Assembly: GCF_013032855.1 (NCBI RefSeq)
Contig: NZ_WQDA01000003.1
Coordinates: forward strand, 558,001-622,000
Reading direction: 5' to 3'
Source: Ruegeria arenilitoris
GTDB taxonomy: Bacteria > Pseudomonadota > Alphaproteobacteria > Rhodobacterales > Rhodobacteraceae
Length of the DNA: 64,000 bases
The notes under the pieces are model-generated. The model was not told where the DNA came from. It ran no database searches and worked only from the letters and a program-made list of their open reading frames with translations. Each line of letters opens with the position of its first letter. The stretch's first letter is position 1. The position numbers and the translations under genes are program-made. This document shows positions 8,768-17,832 of the stretch, in pieces.

Positions 8768-10138
8768 TCAGCTTGCCGCGCGGTCCTTTCGGTCACGGCG
8801 CAGGTTGGTCAGCTCTTCAGCCACCAGGAACGCCAGCTCCAGCGACTGCGATGCGTTCAAACGCGGGTCGCAGGCGGTGTGGTAGCGGTCCGACAGGTCC
8901 TCTTCGCTGACGGCGCGGACGCCGCCGGTGCATTCGGTCACGTCCAGTCCGGTCATCTCGAAATGCACACCGCCGGGGATCGTGCCCTCGGCCTGATGCA
9001 CGCCGAAGAAATCCCGAACCTCGCGCAGGACCGATTCGAACGGCCGGGTCTTGTAGCCGGTGGCCGACTTGATCGTGTTGCCGTGCATCGGGTCGCAGAC
9101 CCAGGTCACCTTGGCGCCCTCTTCCTTGACGGCCTTGATCAAGCGCGGCAGGTGCTCGCCCGCTTTGCCCGCGCCGAAGCGCGCGATCAGGGTCAGACGG
9201 CCTTCTTCGTTGTCCGGGTTCAGCTTGGACATCAGAACCTTGAGGTCCTCGGCCGTGGTGGTCGGGCCGCATTTCAGACCGATCGGGTTCAGCACGCCGC
9301 GGCAGAATTCGACATGCGCGCCGTCGGGCTGACGGGTGCGGTCGCCGATCCAGATCATATGGCCCGAGCCGGCCAGCCATTTGCCCGAAGTCGAATCCAG
9401 TCGCGTCAGCGCTTCTTCATACTCCAACAGCAGTCCTTCGTGGCTGGTGTAGAACTCGACGGTCGAGAATTCATGGGTGGTATCCGCGGTGATGCCGGCG
9501 GCCTCCATGAAGTCGATCGTGTCCTGAATGCGGTCGGCGATCTCGGAATACTTCTGCACGTCCTGTTCGTTGGTGAAACCCAAGGTCCAGGAATGCACAC
9601 GGCTCATGTCCGCGAAACCGCCGGTCGAGAACGCGCGCAGCAGGTTCAGAGTGGCCGCAGCCTGGGTATAGGCCTGCAGCATCTTTTCCGGGTTCGGGAT
9701 ACGCGCCTCGGGCGTGAAAGCCAGTTCGTTGATGATGTCACCACGGTAGCTTGGCAGTTCTACGCCATCGACCACTTCGGTCGGCGCGCTGCGCGGCTTG
9801 GCGAACTGGCCGGCCATACGGCCCACCTTGACCACCGGAACCTTGGCACCATAGGTCAGAACCATCGCCATCTGCAGCATCACCTTGAAGGTGTCGCGGA
9901 TCGCATCGGCGCTGAACTGGTCGAAGCTTTCGGCGCAGTCCCCACCCTGCAGCAGGAAGGCCTCGCCACGGCCGGCCGCGCCCAAGTGCTGTTTCAGACG
10001 CCGGGCCTCGCCCGCAAAAACCAGCGGGGGATACTGCGAAAGCTTGGCCTCGACTTTGGCCAGCGCGGCCGCGTCGGTATAGTCTGGCATCTGAACCCGC
10101 GGCTTGCTGCGCCAGTTCGTTTTTTGCCACTCGGTCAT
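8768..10138 (-). CDS. aroG: 3-deoxy-7-phosphoheptulonate synthase, class II
   Basis: Class II (plant/Mycobacterium-type) DAHP synthase of 456 residues, the first step of the shikimate pathway: PEP + erythrose 4-phosphate to DAHP. Family motifs include [14 protein letters not shown] with the metal Cys at about residue 68, [16 protein letters not shown] and [10 protein letters not shown]. Length is normal. The feature is a single gene between convergent and divergent neighbours; its upstream region (10139-10307) shows no obvious attenuator. The class II type is typical of Rhodobacteraceae. Confidence 0.95.
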   Translation of the reverse strand: MTEWQKTNWRSKPRVQMPDYTDAAALAKVEAKLSQYPPLVFAGEARRLKQHLGAAGRGEAFLLQGGDCAESFDQFSADAIRDTFKVMLQMAMVLTYGAKVPVVKVGRMAGQFAKPRSAPTEVVDGVELPSYRGDIINELAFTPEARIPNPEKMLQAYTQAAATLNLLRAFSTGGFADMSRVHSWTLGFTNEQDVQKYSEIADRIQDTIDFMEAAGITADTTHEFSTVEFYTSHEGLLLEYEEALTRLDSTSGKWLAGSGHMIWIGDRTRQPDGAHVEFCRGVLNPIGLKCGPTTTAEDLKVLMSKLNPDNEEGRLTLIARFGAGKAGEHLPRLIKAVKEEGAKVTWVCDPMHGNTIKSATGYKTRPFESVLREVRDFFGVHQAEGTIPGGVHFEMTGLDVTECTGGVRAVSEEDLSDRYHTACDPRLNASQSLELAFLVAEELTNLRRDRKDRAAS

Positions 10139-10307
10139 AGCTTTGATCTCCGCTGAGGTAATTCAGGTGGTCTCTATACAAAATCCATAGACCAGAGACC
10201 ATATCCGATTTGCGCCTCTTGACGTCGGAAACAAGCTTTGAGCATGGTGTCGGTCAAATTCGCCGCAGGCCTCGGGCCTCGGCCCGCCGAATCAAGGACA
10301 GTTCGCC

Positions 10308-11312
10308 ATGCAAGAGCAACGCCAAGTTGTCACTGTGGACAAGCGCGCGGCCAAGCCGCTCAATTTCGTATTCGTGTTGCTCGACAAGTTTTCGTTGCTG
10401 TCTTTTGCCTCGGCACTGGACAGCCTTCGGATTGCCAATCGGATGGCGGATCAGCAGATCTATACCTGGTCGCTGGCCGGTGAAGGCGGAGAGGTGGTCA
10501 GCTGCTCGGCCGGGACGACGTTCGAGCTTGACCGCGATCTGGACGAACTGCAGCGGGACGAGGTGATCCTTGTATGTGGCGGCGTCGATGTTCAGGCGGC
10601 GACCACCAAAAAGGTTCTGAACTGGCTGCGCCGCGAGGCCCGCAAAGGCTTGAAGATCGGTGGCTTGTGCACGGCGGCCTATACCCTCGCCAAGGCCGGC
10701 CTGCTGGACGGCAAACGCGCCACCATCCACTGGGAAAACGCCGACAGCTTTGCGGAAGAGTTCGAAAACGTCGAACTGACGAAATCCGTCTTTCTGATCG
10801 ACGGCAACCGGATGACAACGGCCGGTGGCACCTCGTCAATCGACCTGATGCTGAAACTGATTGCCGACGATTACGGTGAGGAGTTGGCCAATGCAGTGGC
10901 CGACCAGATGATCTATTCCTCCATCCGCACCGATCAGGACACCCAGCGCCTGTCGACGCCCACGCGGATCGGTGTGCGCCACCCCAAGCTGAGCCAGGTC
11001 ATCCTGATGATGGAGAAGAACATCGAGGAGCCGATTTCGCCCTCGATCCTGGCCAAGGATGTTGGCATGTCGACCCGCCAGCTCGAGCGACTGTTCCGCC
11101 GGTATCTGAGCCGTTCGCCCAAGCGCTATTACATGGAACTGCGGCTTCACAAGGCGCGCAACCTGCTGATGCAGACCGACATGAGCGTGATCAACGTGGC
11201 CTTGGCCTGCGGTTTTGCCAGCCCCAGCCATTTCTCGAAATGCTACCGCGCGCATTACAACACCACGCCCTATCGCGAGCGTGGAACGCAGAGCGGACGG
11301 CTGTCGGTCTGA
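10308..11312 (+). CDS. GlxA-family transcriptional regulator (DJ-1/PfpI + AraC)
   Basis: Two-domain regulator of 334 residues. The N-terminal DJ-1/PfpI-like domain spans about 18-190, with the elbow GGLCTAAYTLAKAG holding a Cys at about 121. The C-terminal AraC DNA-binding domain spans about 225-325, with two helix-turn-helix motifs (PSILAKDVGMSTRQLERLF; DMSVINVALACGFASPSHF). Relatives such as GbdR and CdhR control choline, betaine or carnitine breakdown, but no such catabolic genes are nearby, so the regulon is unknown. RBS AAGGA is about 9 bases before the ATG. Confidence 0.9.
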   Translation: MQEQRQVVTVDKRAAKPLNFVFVLLDKFSLLSFASALDSLRIANRMADQQIYTWSLAGEGGEVVSCSAGTTFELDRDLDELQRDEVILVCGGVDVQAATTKKVLNWLRREARKGLKIGGLCTAAYTLAKAGLLDGKRATIHWENADSFAEEFENVELTKSVFLIDGNRMTTAGGTSSIDLMLKLIADDYGEELANAVADQMIYSSIRTDQDTQRLSTPTRIGVRHPKLSQVILMMEKNIEEPISPSILAKDVGMSTRQLERLFRRYLSRSPKRYYMELRLHKARNLLMQTDMSVINVALACGFASPSHFSKCYRAHYNTTPYRERGTQSGRLSV

Positions 11313-11315
11313 CAC

Positions 11316-11726
11316 CTAGAACTTCGCCAGAATGGACTCGGCGCTGGTGTTGATGCTGAACTGCAGAACCATCACGCCGTCGTCGCGTTGGTGCAGAAGA
11401 GCGTAATAGTAGAGATAGCTGTTCTTGTCGTTCCAGTAGATCCGCATTTCCTGCGCGAACCCGTTCTCAAGCTCGACCCGTTTGGCAACGTCGGCATTGG
11501 TCAGGTAGTACGGAACAAGGTCACGTAGCTGCCCTTGCAGGACTTGCATCTGCTGCGGCGTGTATTCGTCGGCGCCGCCCAACCGGTTGATGACGTTCGA
11601 GAACTCGCGGTTCTTGATCTTGGTGTCGACGAAGGCTTCGTAATCGGCATAGGTCGCAAAGACCTCGTCGGCCGCGGCGGGAAGTGTCGAAAGGGACAAA
11701 AATATTGCTGCGAGAATGCGGAACAT
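11316..11726 (-). CDS. Small exported protein of unknown function
   Basis: Predicted secreted protein of 136 residues with an N-terminal signal (MFRILAAIFLSLSTLPAAADE, cleavage likely after AAA). The ATG at 11726 is preceded by AGAGGA at good spacing; a GTG 30 bases upstream is less likely. The mature part is mixed charged/aromatic (IYWNDKNSYLYYY) with no motif I recognise. The stop falls 3 bases from the GlxA gene stop, convergent. It starts 32 bases after the sugar dehydrogenase gene and may be co-transcribed with it. Confidence 0.65.
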   Translation of the reverse strand: MFRILAAIFLSLSTLPAAADEVFATYADYEAFVDTKIKNREFSNVINRLGGADEYTPQQMQVLQGQLRDLVPYYLTNADVAKRVELENGFAQEMRIYWNDKNSYLYYYALLHQRDDGVMVLQFSINTSAESILAKF

Positions 11727-11758
11727 CTCAATCCTCTTAGAAGTGTATCGCTGCACTC

Positions 11759-12856
11759 CTAGGACGAACGGGAAATCCTGTAAACCGCACCCTGCCCGAC
11801 CGAGATGAACCAGATCGCCCCATCCGGGGCCTGCACGATGTCACGGACCCGTTCGGTCTCGGGGCCTTTGATCTGCTCGACCTCGCGCAACGGGTTGCCG
11901 GACAGCCGTGCGATATAGTCGAATTTCAGCGAACCCACGAAGATGTCACCCTGCCATTCGGGAAACATCCCGCCGGAATAGACCATCAAGCCCGACGGCG
12001 CGATGGACGGATCCCAATACAAGCGCGGCTGTTCCATTCCGGCCTTGCTGGTGCCTTCGCCGATCTTCTCTCCGGAATAATGCGTCCCGTAGGAAATGAC
12101 CGGCCAACCGTAGTTGGCGCCGGGTTTCACAAGGTTCACTTCGTCCCCGCCCTTGGCGCCATGTTCCGAGACCCACAACCGGCCACTCGTATCAATATCA
12201 GCGCCTTGCGGATTGCGATGACCAAAGGACCAGATCTCGGGGCGGATGCCTTCTTGCGCGACAAACGGATTATCCGCCGGGATCGAGCCATCGCGGTTGA
12301 TCCGAATAACCGTCCCCATGTGGTTCGAGCGGTCCTGTGCGGTCGGCCTGTCGCCACGATCCCCCAAAGTGATGAACAGCGTCCCGTCCTGCGCCTCGAC
12401 CACGCGCGATCCGAAATGCCGGCCACCCGAGCCGCCGGGAACCGCTTCGAATATCACCTTCAGGTTGGTCAGCCGCTTGCCGTTCTCGGACAGGCGCGCC
12501 ACGGCAACCGCCGTACCGGCCCCGCCGCTCTGTGGCTTCGAGAATGTGAGAAACACCTCTCTGGTGCGGTCAAAATCGCGGGCGATGGTTACGTCCAGCA
12601 GACCGCCCTGCCCTTGCGCCGCGACTTTCGGAACGCCCCGGACCTTGGTGGCCTTGCCGTCACGCGCCAAAAGCAACTGGCCGTCGCGCTCGGTAACCAA
12701 AAAACTGCCATCAGGCAGCAGGCCGATCGCCCAGGGCGTATCGAGGCCGGCAAGCATGGTCGTCACCGAGACCTCGCCTGCGGATGTCTTCAATGACTCG
12801 CCCGACGCGACGCTGCCGCAAATCATCAGAATGAGAATCGTGAAAACCCTGATCAT
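11759..12856 (-). CDS. PQQ-dependent aldose/sugar dehydrogenase (YliI/Asd-like)
   Basis: Soluble-type glucose/sorbosone dehydrogenase fold, 365 residues from the ATG at 12856, chosen because TGGAGCG lies just upstream and it yields a clean signal peptide (IRVFTILILMICGSVASG). The six-bladed propeller signatures are visible: TPWAIGLLPDGSFLVTERDGQL, GSGGRHFGSRVV, GHRNPQGADID and WVSEHGAKGGDEVNL. Family members oxidise aldose sugars in the periplasm using PQQ and Ca2+. PQQ synthesis genes are not in the window and the substrate cannot be told. Confidence 0.87.
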   Translation of the reverse strand: MIRVFTILILMICGSVASGESLKTSAGEVSVTTMLAGLDTPWAIGLLPDGSFLVTERDGQLLLARDGKATKVRGVPKVAAQGQGGLLDVTIARDFDRTREVFLTFSKPQSGGAGTAVAVARLSENGKRLTNLKVIFEAVPGGSGGRHFGSRVVEAQDGTLFITLGDRGDRPTAQDRSNHMGTVIRINRDGSIPADNPFVAQEGIRPEIWSFGHRNPQGADIDTSGRLWVSEHGAKGGDEVNLVKPGANYGWPVISYGTHYSGEKIGEGTSKAGMEQPRLYWDPSIAPSGLMVYSGGMFPEWQGDIFVGSLKFDYIARLSGNPLREVEQIKGPETERVRDIVQAPDGAIWFISVGQGAVYRISRSS

Positions 12857-13023
12857 ATCTATCGCTCCAATCCCGGTCAGAATGAGCCGCCCGGGAACCA
12901 AACCCTAGAAAACAAATAGAGTTGTTCAGCCAAAAGACACATTCCTGTTTGGACTTTTCTTTTCTGAACAGCTTGCCTAGGGTCTTGCTCAGAACGAATA
13001 CGTTCCAACAAGGGAGTAACCTA

Positions 13024-14205
13024 ATGAAAAAGCTGCTTACTGCGACTGCAGCAACCGCATTGCTGGCCGGTGCCGCAATGGCCGAAGACGTCAAACTGGG
13101 CGTTCTGTTCGGATTTACCGGGCCGATTGAATCACTGGCCCCGGCAATGGGTTCGGGCGCTGAACTGGCGATGGCCGAAGTGACCGAATCCGGCAAGCTG
13201 CTGGGCGGCGCCACCGTCACCCCGTCGCGCGCCGATACCGGCTGCATCGACAACGGCCTGGCCACCTCGAACGGCGAACGCATGATCGCCGATGGCGTCG
13301 CCGGCATCATCGGCGGCGACTGCTCGGGTGTAACTGGCGCAATCCTGCAGAACGTCGCTATTCCGAATGGCATGGTCATGATCTCGCCGTCAGCGACCTC
13401 ACCCGGTCTGTCGACGATGGAAGACAACGGGCTGTTCTTCCGCACCGCCCCGTCGGATGCGCGCGAAGGTCAGGTTATGGCTGACATTCTGAAAGACCGC
13501 GGCATCAATTCGATCGCTCTGACCTATACCAACAACGACTACGGCAAAGGTCTGGCCGACGCGATCCAGTCGTCGTTCGAGGCCGTGGGCGGTGAAGTGA
13601 CCATCGTTGCAGCACATGAAGACGGCAAAGCGGACTATTCGGCCGAAGTCGGCGCACTGGCCTCGGCGGGTGGGGACATCCTCGTGGTTGCCGGTTACCT
13701 GGATCAGGGTGGTCTGGGCATCATCCAGTCCGCTCTGGACAGCGGCGCGTTCGACACGTTCGGTCTGCCGGGCGGCATGATCGGTGACTCGCTGCCTGCG
13801 AATGTCGGCCCCGATCTGGACGGCTCGTTTGGTCAGATCGCCGGTTCCGGCGGCGAAGGCGCCGAGAAGTATTTTGCCATGGCCGAAGCCGCGGGCTTTG
13901 ACGGCTCGTCGCCCTACTCGCCTGAAAGCTATGACGCAGCCGCGTTGTTCATGCTGGCCATGCAGGCAGCAGGGTCGGCCGATCCGGCCCAGTACGGTGG
14001 CAAGATCCTGGATGTGGCCAACGCCCCCGGCGAGAAGATCTATCCGGGTGAACTGGCCAAGGGTCTGGAACTGCTGGCCGCTGGTCAGGACATCGACTAT
14101 GTCGGCGCTTCGGGTGTCGAACTGATCGGTCCGGGCGAAAGCGCTGGGTCCTACCGCGAGATCGAAGTGAAAGACGGCAAGAACGAGACCGTCAAGTTCC
14201 GTTGA
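13024..14205 (+). CDS. livK: Branched-chain amino acid ABC transporter, substrate-binding protein
   Basis: Periplasmic binding protein (type I fold, Leu/Ile/Val-binding family), 393 residues from ATG 13024, with AGGGAG 7 bases upstream and a clear signal peptide (MKKLLTATAATALLAGAAMA). The mature protein starts EDVKLGVLFGFTGPIE, typical of amide/branched-chain amino acid binders. It is followed by a strong hairpin terminator and then by the ATPase and permease genes of the same transporter. Placing the binding protein first and separately terminated allows it to be made in excess. Actual ligand (amino acid, amide or other) is uncertain. Confidence 0.9.
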   Translation: MKKLLTATAATALLAGAAMAEDVKLGVLFGFTGPIESLAPAMGSGAELAMAEVTESGKLLGGATVTPSRADTGCIDNGLATSNGERMIADGVAGIIGGDCSGVTGAILQNVAIPNGMVMISPSATSPGLSTMEDNGLFFRTAPSDAREGQVMADILKDRGINSIALTYTNNDYGKGLADAIQSSFEAVGGEVTIVAAHEDGKADYSAEVGALASAGGDILVVAGYLDQGGLGIIQSALDSGAFDTFGLPGGMIGDSLPANVGPDLDGSFGQIAGSGGEGAEKYFAMAEAAGFDGSSPYSPESYDAAALFMLAMQAAGSADPAQYGGKILDVANAPGEKIYPGELAKGLELLAAGQDIDYVGASGVELIGPGESAGSYREIEVKDGKNETVKFR

Positions 14206-14232
14206 TCCGTTAGCTGACCGCATGATACCAAG

Positions 14233-14260
14233 CAGCCCGGGCCTTGTGCCCGGGCTGTTT
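14233..14260 (+). terminator. Terminator after the binding-protein gene
   Basis: Perfect 10-bp stem CAGCCCGGGC (14233-14242) / GCCCGGGCTG (14248-14257), 5-base loop, then TTT. The short T run suggests partial termination, which would lower expression of livGF relative to the binding protein. Confidence 0.75.
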
Positions 14261-14336
14261 CAATGACAAAAGGCGCCACCTTATCTTGGGGATGGGGCAA
14301 CACGAAGAACCGCGAAAGCCGCGGACAGGGGAACAC

Positions 14337-15125
14337 ATGATCGTCGTCGAGGACGTGCACAAGCATTTCGGCGGTTTCCATGCGGTGGACGGGGCATCGC
14401 TGGAGATCGAAAAGGGCTCGATTACCGGCCTGATCGGTCCAAACGGGGCCGGAAAAACCACTCTTTTCAATGTGATCGCGGGTGTTCTGCCTCCGACCAG
14501 CGGCAAGGTCTGGATGGATGGCGAAGACATCACCGGCCTGCCGCCCCATGATCTGTTTCACAAGGGGCTGTTGCGCACGTTCCAGATCGCGCACGAGTTC
14601 TCGTCGATGACATGCCGCGAAAACCTGATGATGGTCCCCGGTGGCCAATCCGGTGAATCGCTGTGGAACACATGGTTCGGCCGCAAGCGGATTGCCGATG
14701 AGGAACGCGCCCTGCGCGCCAAGGCCGACGAGGTGCTGGAGTTCCTGACCATCGAACACTTGGCCGACCACAAGGCGGGTCAGGTCTCGGGCGGCCAGAA
14801 AAAGCTGCTGGAACTGGGCCGCACGATGATGGTGGACGCCAAGATCGTGTTCCTGGACGAGGTCGGCGCAGGCGTGAACCGCACCCTGCTGATGACCATC
14901 GCCGATACGATCCTGCGTCTGAACAAGGAACGCGGCTATACCTTCGTCGTGATCGAACACGACATGGATTTCATCGGCAAGATCTGCGATCCGGTGATCT
15001 GCATGGCCGAGGGCAAGGTTCTGGCACAGGGCACGCTGGACGAGATCAAGGCCAACGAGCATGTCATCGAGGCCTATCTGGGTACTGGGCTCAAGAACAA
15101 AGACCAGTTGGAGGCCGGGGCATGA
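14337..15125 (+). CDS. livG: Branched-chain amino acid ABC transporter ATP-binding protein LivG
   Basis: ABC ATPase of 262 residues from ATG 14337, preceded by AGGGGA; longer in-frame starts lack a good ribosome site. Walker A is GPNGAGKTT, the signature is VSGGQKKLLELGR, Walker B is IVFLDEVGAGVN and the switch His lies in VVIEHDMDFIG. This pattern, including HDMDFI, is typical of LivG rather than LivF. The last 4 bases overlap livF (ATGA), indicating coupled translation. Confidence 0.92.
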   Translation: MIVVEDVHKHFGGFHAVDGASLEIEKGSITGLIGPNGAGKTTLFNVIAGVLPPTSGKVWMDGEDITGLPPHDLFHKGLLRTFQIAHEFSSMTCRENLMMVPGGQSGESLWNTWFGRKRIADEERALRAKADEVLEFLTIEHLADHKAGQVSGGQKKLLELGRTMMVDAKIVFLDEVGAGVNRTLLMTIADTILRLNKERGYTFVVIEHDMDFIGKICDPVICMAEGKVLAQGTLDEIKANEHVIEAYLGTGLKNKDQLEAGA

Positions 15126-15952
15126 GCGACAATCCCTATCAGGATGACAAGGGCAACAAGGACGCCTCGATCACCAACACGCATGGCATCGGCACGATGA
15201 CGCCGGCCCATCGGGTCAGCGGCAAGACCCACCGTGTAGAGGGCGGTCCATTCCTGATCGGTGACACCATGACCGGCGGGTACGGCAAAGGCCCCGACAT
15301 TCTGCACGATTGCACGATCGCCGTGGACAAGGGCGAAATCGCCGTGATCGTCGGCCCCAACGGCGCTGGCAAATCCACCGCGATGAAGGCCGTTTTCGGC
15401 ATGCTGGACGTGCGCGCCGGATCGGTGCGGTTGGATGGAGAGGACATCACCAACCTCAGCCCGCAGGACCGGGTGATCAAAGGCATGGGCTTTGTGCCCC
15501 AAACGCAGAACATTTTCACCTCGATGACGGTTCAGGAAAATCTGGAAATGGGCGCGTTCATCCGCACGGATGATTTCTCGGACACGATGGAACAGGTGTT
15601 CGAGCTGTTCCCGATCCTGCGAGACAAACGCAACCAGGCGGCGGGTGAGCTCTCGGGCGGACAGCGCCAACAAGTGGCCGTCGGCCGCGCGCTTATGACC
15701 AAGCCCAAAGTGCTGATGCTGGACGAACCGACTGCGGGCGTTTCGCCGATCGTGATGGACGAACTGTTCGACCGCATCATCGAAGTGTCGCGCACTGGCC
15801 TTCCGATCCTGATGGTCGAGCAGAATGCCCGCCAGGCACTTGAGATCGCCGACAAGGGCTATGTGCTGGTCCAAGGCCGCAATGCATACACGGGAACCGG
15901 TAAGGAACTGCTGGCGGACGAGGAAGTGCGCAAGTCGTTTTTGGGCGGCTAA
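15122..15952 (+). CDS. livF: Branched-chain amino acid ABC transporter ATP-binding protein LivF
   Basis: ABC ATPase of 276 residues. Walker A is VGPNGAGKST, the signature is LSGGQRQQVAVGRAL, Walker B is VLMLDEPTAGVSP and MVEQNARQALEIAD is the LivF switch region. It has an N-terminal extension of roughly 40 residues compared with E. coli LivF (starting MSDNPYQDDKGNKDAS), polar and of unknown role. Its start overlaps livG by 4 bases. A terminator follows, so livG-livF form one unit. Confidence 0.92.
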   Translation: MSDNPYQDDKGNKDASITNTHGIGTMTPAHRVSGKTHRVEGGPFLIGDTMTGGYGKGPDILHDCTIAVDKGEIAVIVGPNGAGKSTAMKAVFGMLDVRAGSVRLDGEDITNLSPQDRVIKGMGFVPQTQNIFTSMTVQENLEMGAFIRTDDFSDTMEQVFELFPILRDKRNQAAGELSGGQRQQVAVGRALMTKPKVLMLDEPTAGVSPIVMDELFDRIIEVSRTGLPILMVEQNARQALEIADKGYVLVQGRNAYTGTGKELLADEEVRKSFLGG

Positions 15953-15983
15953 CCGACGGTTTTCAGAATTCGGTTTTTTCATG

Positions 15984-16014
15984 GGGCCGGTCGGGATTCT
16001 CGACTGGCCCTTTT
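15984..16014 (+). terminator. Terminator after livF
   Basis: Stem GGGCCGGTCG (15984-15993) / CGACTGGCCC (16001-16010) with one G-T pair, 7-base loop, then TTTT. Confidence 0.75.
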
Positions 16015-16281
16015 GCTTGATCGCTTTGCGCAAAATTGAAGGCCAGAAGATGGCAATAGGTGTTTCCGGCCACACCCTTCTTCCTTAAAACCCTTATTAG
16101 GCATCTGAAAAATATAAATTATTTCCTGGCAGCGCACCGGTTCAAAAAGCCTGTGGAATTTCTCGGAATGCCAATCTGCTGCTTTAATCAGGTCAAATTT
16201 CAAAAATATCGCTGCGCCCGAACCACTACACCAATCCCCGAAACGCGCCCCAATTGGGGGGCACAAAAATTGGAAGTCAAA
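16015..16281. other. Gene-free stretch between livF and a small exported protein
   Basis: No coding frame with a ribosome site, tRNA or strong repeat was seen. The middle is AT-rich (16085-16130), suggesting promoter sequence for the following gene. An open frame from 16060 runs through it into the next gene but has no ribosome site and a shorter start is better supported. Confidence 0.5.
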
Positions 16282-16611
16282 ATGAAGAAATGGATGATCG
16301 CCGCACTGGTCGCACACTTGGCAACTGGCGCTGTGGCTCAGCAACGCGAGTTTGTGTGCATATCGGATATTGATGGAACCGAGTACCGGCTGACACGGCT
16401 TGAAGGCAAGCAAAAGGGATCGGTCAAATTCGGTGACACGACCGGGGATGCTCAGGTGTTTCCTGGCCTGAACAACATGACGTTCATCCTGGCGACCGAA
16501 CAGCATGTCATGACCTTCTTCGTCAAAAGCCCTGATCTGTCCTACAACCTGTCCATTCGCCGTCCGGTCCTTCAGAATGACCGTGGCCAATGCACGGAAA
16601 CCGGAGCCTAG
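16282..16611 (+). CDS. Small exported protein inside the liv locus
   Basis: Predicted secreted protein of 109 residues from ATG 16282, with GGAAG 6 bases upstream. Signal peptide MKKWMIAALVAHLATGAVAQ is followed by a short domain with two Cys (REFVCISDIDG and RGQCTETGA) that could form one disulfide. No known family was recognised. It lies between livF and livH and is bounded by terminators on both sides, so it looks like a separate unit inserted in the transporter locus. A link to transport is only positional. Confidence 0.68.
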   Translation: MKKWMIAALVAHLATGAVAQQREFVCISDIDGTEYRLTRLEGKQKGSVKFGDTTGDAQVFPGLNNMTFILATEQHVMTFFVKSPDLSYNLSIRRPVLQNDRGQCTETGA

Positions 16612-16634
16612 TCCCCCAATCATCTGCGATTTCA

Positions 16635-16666
16635 GGCCGCGTCCCACATGGTGGCGCGGTCTTTTT
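16635..16666 (+). terminator. Terminator after the small exported protein
   Basis: Stem GGCCGCG / CGCGGTC with an inner CCAC/GTGG and a T-rich tail TTTTTC (ending 16666). Confidence 0.75.
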
Positions 16667-16821
16667 CTTTCGGGGATTAGCAGACGGTTGGAACGCGTGT
16701 GATCAATGTCCGCCAAACCGCATAAAAACATGCACAAAGCCGCAAAAATCATGCTCCAAATTGTTGTGTCTTTCGTCGGCGTCATGCCATAAAGCCGCAC
16801 CCGGACAGTGAGAAGAACATA

Positions 16822-17832
16822 ATGGACCTACTGAATGCGCTTGTTGCGCTTGCGAACTTTGTGATCGTGCCTGCGGTTGCCTATGGCAGCCAGTTGGCAC
16901 TTGGGGCGCTGGGGGTCACCCTGATCTACGGCATCCTGCGGTTTTCCAACTTTGCCCACGGGGATACGATGGCCTTCGGCGCAATGATCGCCGTACTGGT
17001 CACCTGGGGTCTTCAGGCCGCTGGGATCGGGTTCGGGCCCCTGCCGACGGCGCTTCTGGCGCTTCCGTTTGCGATCCTGGGGTGCATCCTTCTGGTGCTG
17101 ATCACCGACAGACTGGTCTATCGGTTCTACCGCGAGCAAAAGGCCAAACCTGTGATCCTGGTGATCGTGTCCATGGGCGTGATGTTCATCATGAATGGGC
17201 TGGTGCGCTTCATCATCGGCCCCGATGACCAAAGGTTCTCGGATGGGGCACGGTTCCTGATTTCTGCGCGGGATTTCAAAAAGATGACCGGGCTGGATGA
17301 GGGGCTTGCGATCAAGACCTCGCAGGGTATCACCGTGATCGTCGCCGTCGTTGCCGTCGCCTTGCTGTTCTGGTTCCTCAACAAGACCCGCACCGGTAAG
17401 TCGATGCGCGCTTATTCCGACAACGAGGATCTGGCCTTGTTGTCCGGCATCAACCCGGAACGTGTGGTGATGATCACCTGGATCATCGTTGCGGCACTGG
17501 CCACGACGGCCGGGGTTCTCTATGGGCTGGACAAGAGCTTCAAGCCATTCGTCTATTTCCAGCTGCTTCTGCCGATCTTTGCCTCGGCCATCGTGGGCGG
17601 ATTGGGTAACCCGATTGGGGCTATCGCAGGCGGATTCATTATCGCCTTTTCCGAAGTCACGATCACTTATGCCTGGAAGAAGGTGCTGACTTACCTTGCC
17701 CCGGAAAGCCTGGAACCTTCGGGCCTGGTGCAGTTCCTGTCCACCGATTACAAATTCGCCGTCAGCTTCGTCATTCTGCTGATCGTGCTTCTGTTCAAGC
17801 CAACAGGTCTGTTCAAGGGGAAAGCGGTATGA
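16822..17832 (+). CDS. livH: Branched-chain amino acid ABC transporter permease LivH
   Basis: Integral membrane permease of 336 residues, LivH family, with about eight hydrophobic segments. Family motifs seen: GALGVTLIYGILRFSNFAHGD near the N-terminus and LPIFASAIVGGLGNPIGAIAGG, the conserved cytoplasmic loop that contacts the ATPases. The last 4 bases overlap livM. Transcription probably starts in the 16667-16821 gap. Confidence 0.93.
   Translation: MDLLNALVALANFVIVPAVAYGSQLALGALGVTLIYGILRFSNFAHGDTMAFGAMIAVLVTWGLQAAGIGFGPLPTALLALPFAILGCILLVLITDRLVYRFYREQKAKPVILVIVSMGVMFIMNGLVRFIIGPDDQRFSDGARFLISARDFKKMTGLDEGLAIKTSQGITVIVAVVAVALLFWFLNKTRTGKSMRAYSDNEDLALLSGINPERVVMITWIIVAALATTAGVLYGLDKSFKPFVYFQLLLPIFASAIVGGLGNPIGAIAGGFIIAFSEVTITYAWKKVLTYLAPESLEPSGLVQFLSTDYKFAVSFVILLIVLLFKPTGLFKGKAV

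Noticed and set aside
11316-11756. Longer form of the small exported protein starting at GTG 11756
   Set aside because: ATG 11726 has a better ribosome site and begins exactly at the signal peptide.
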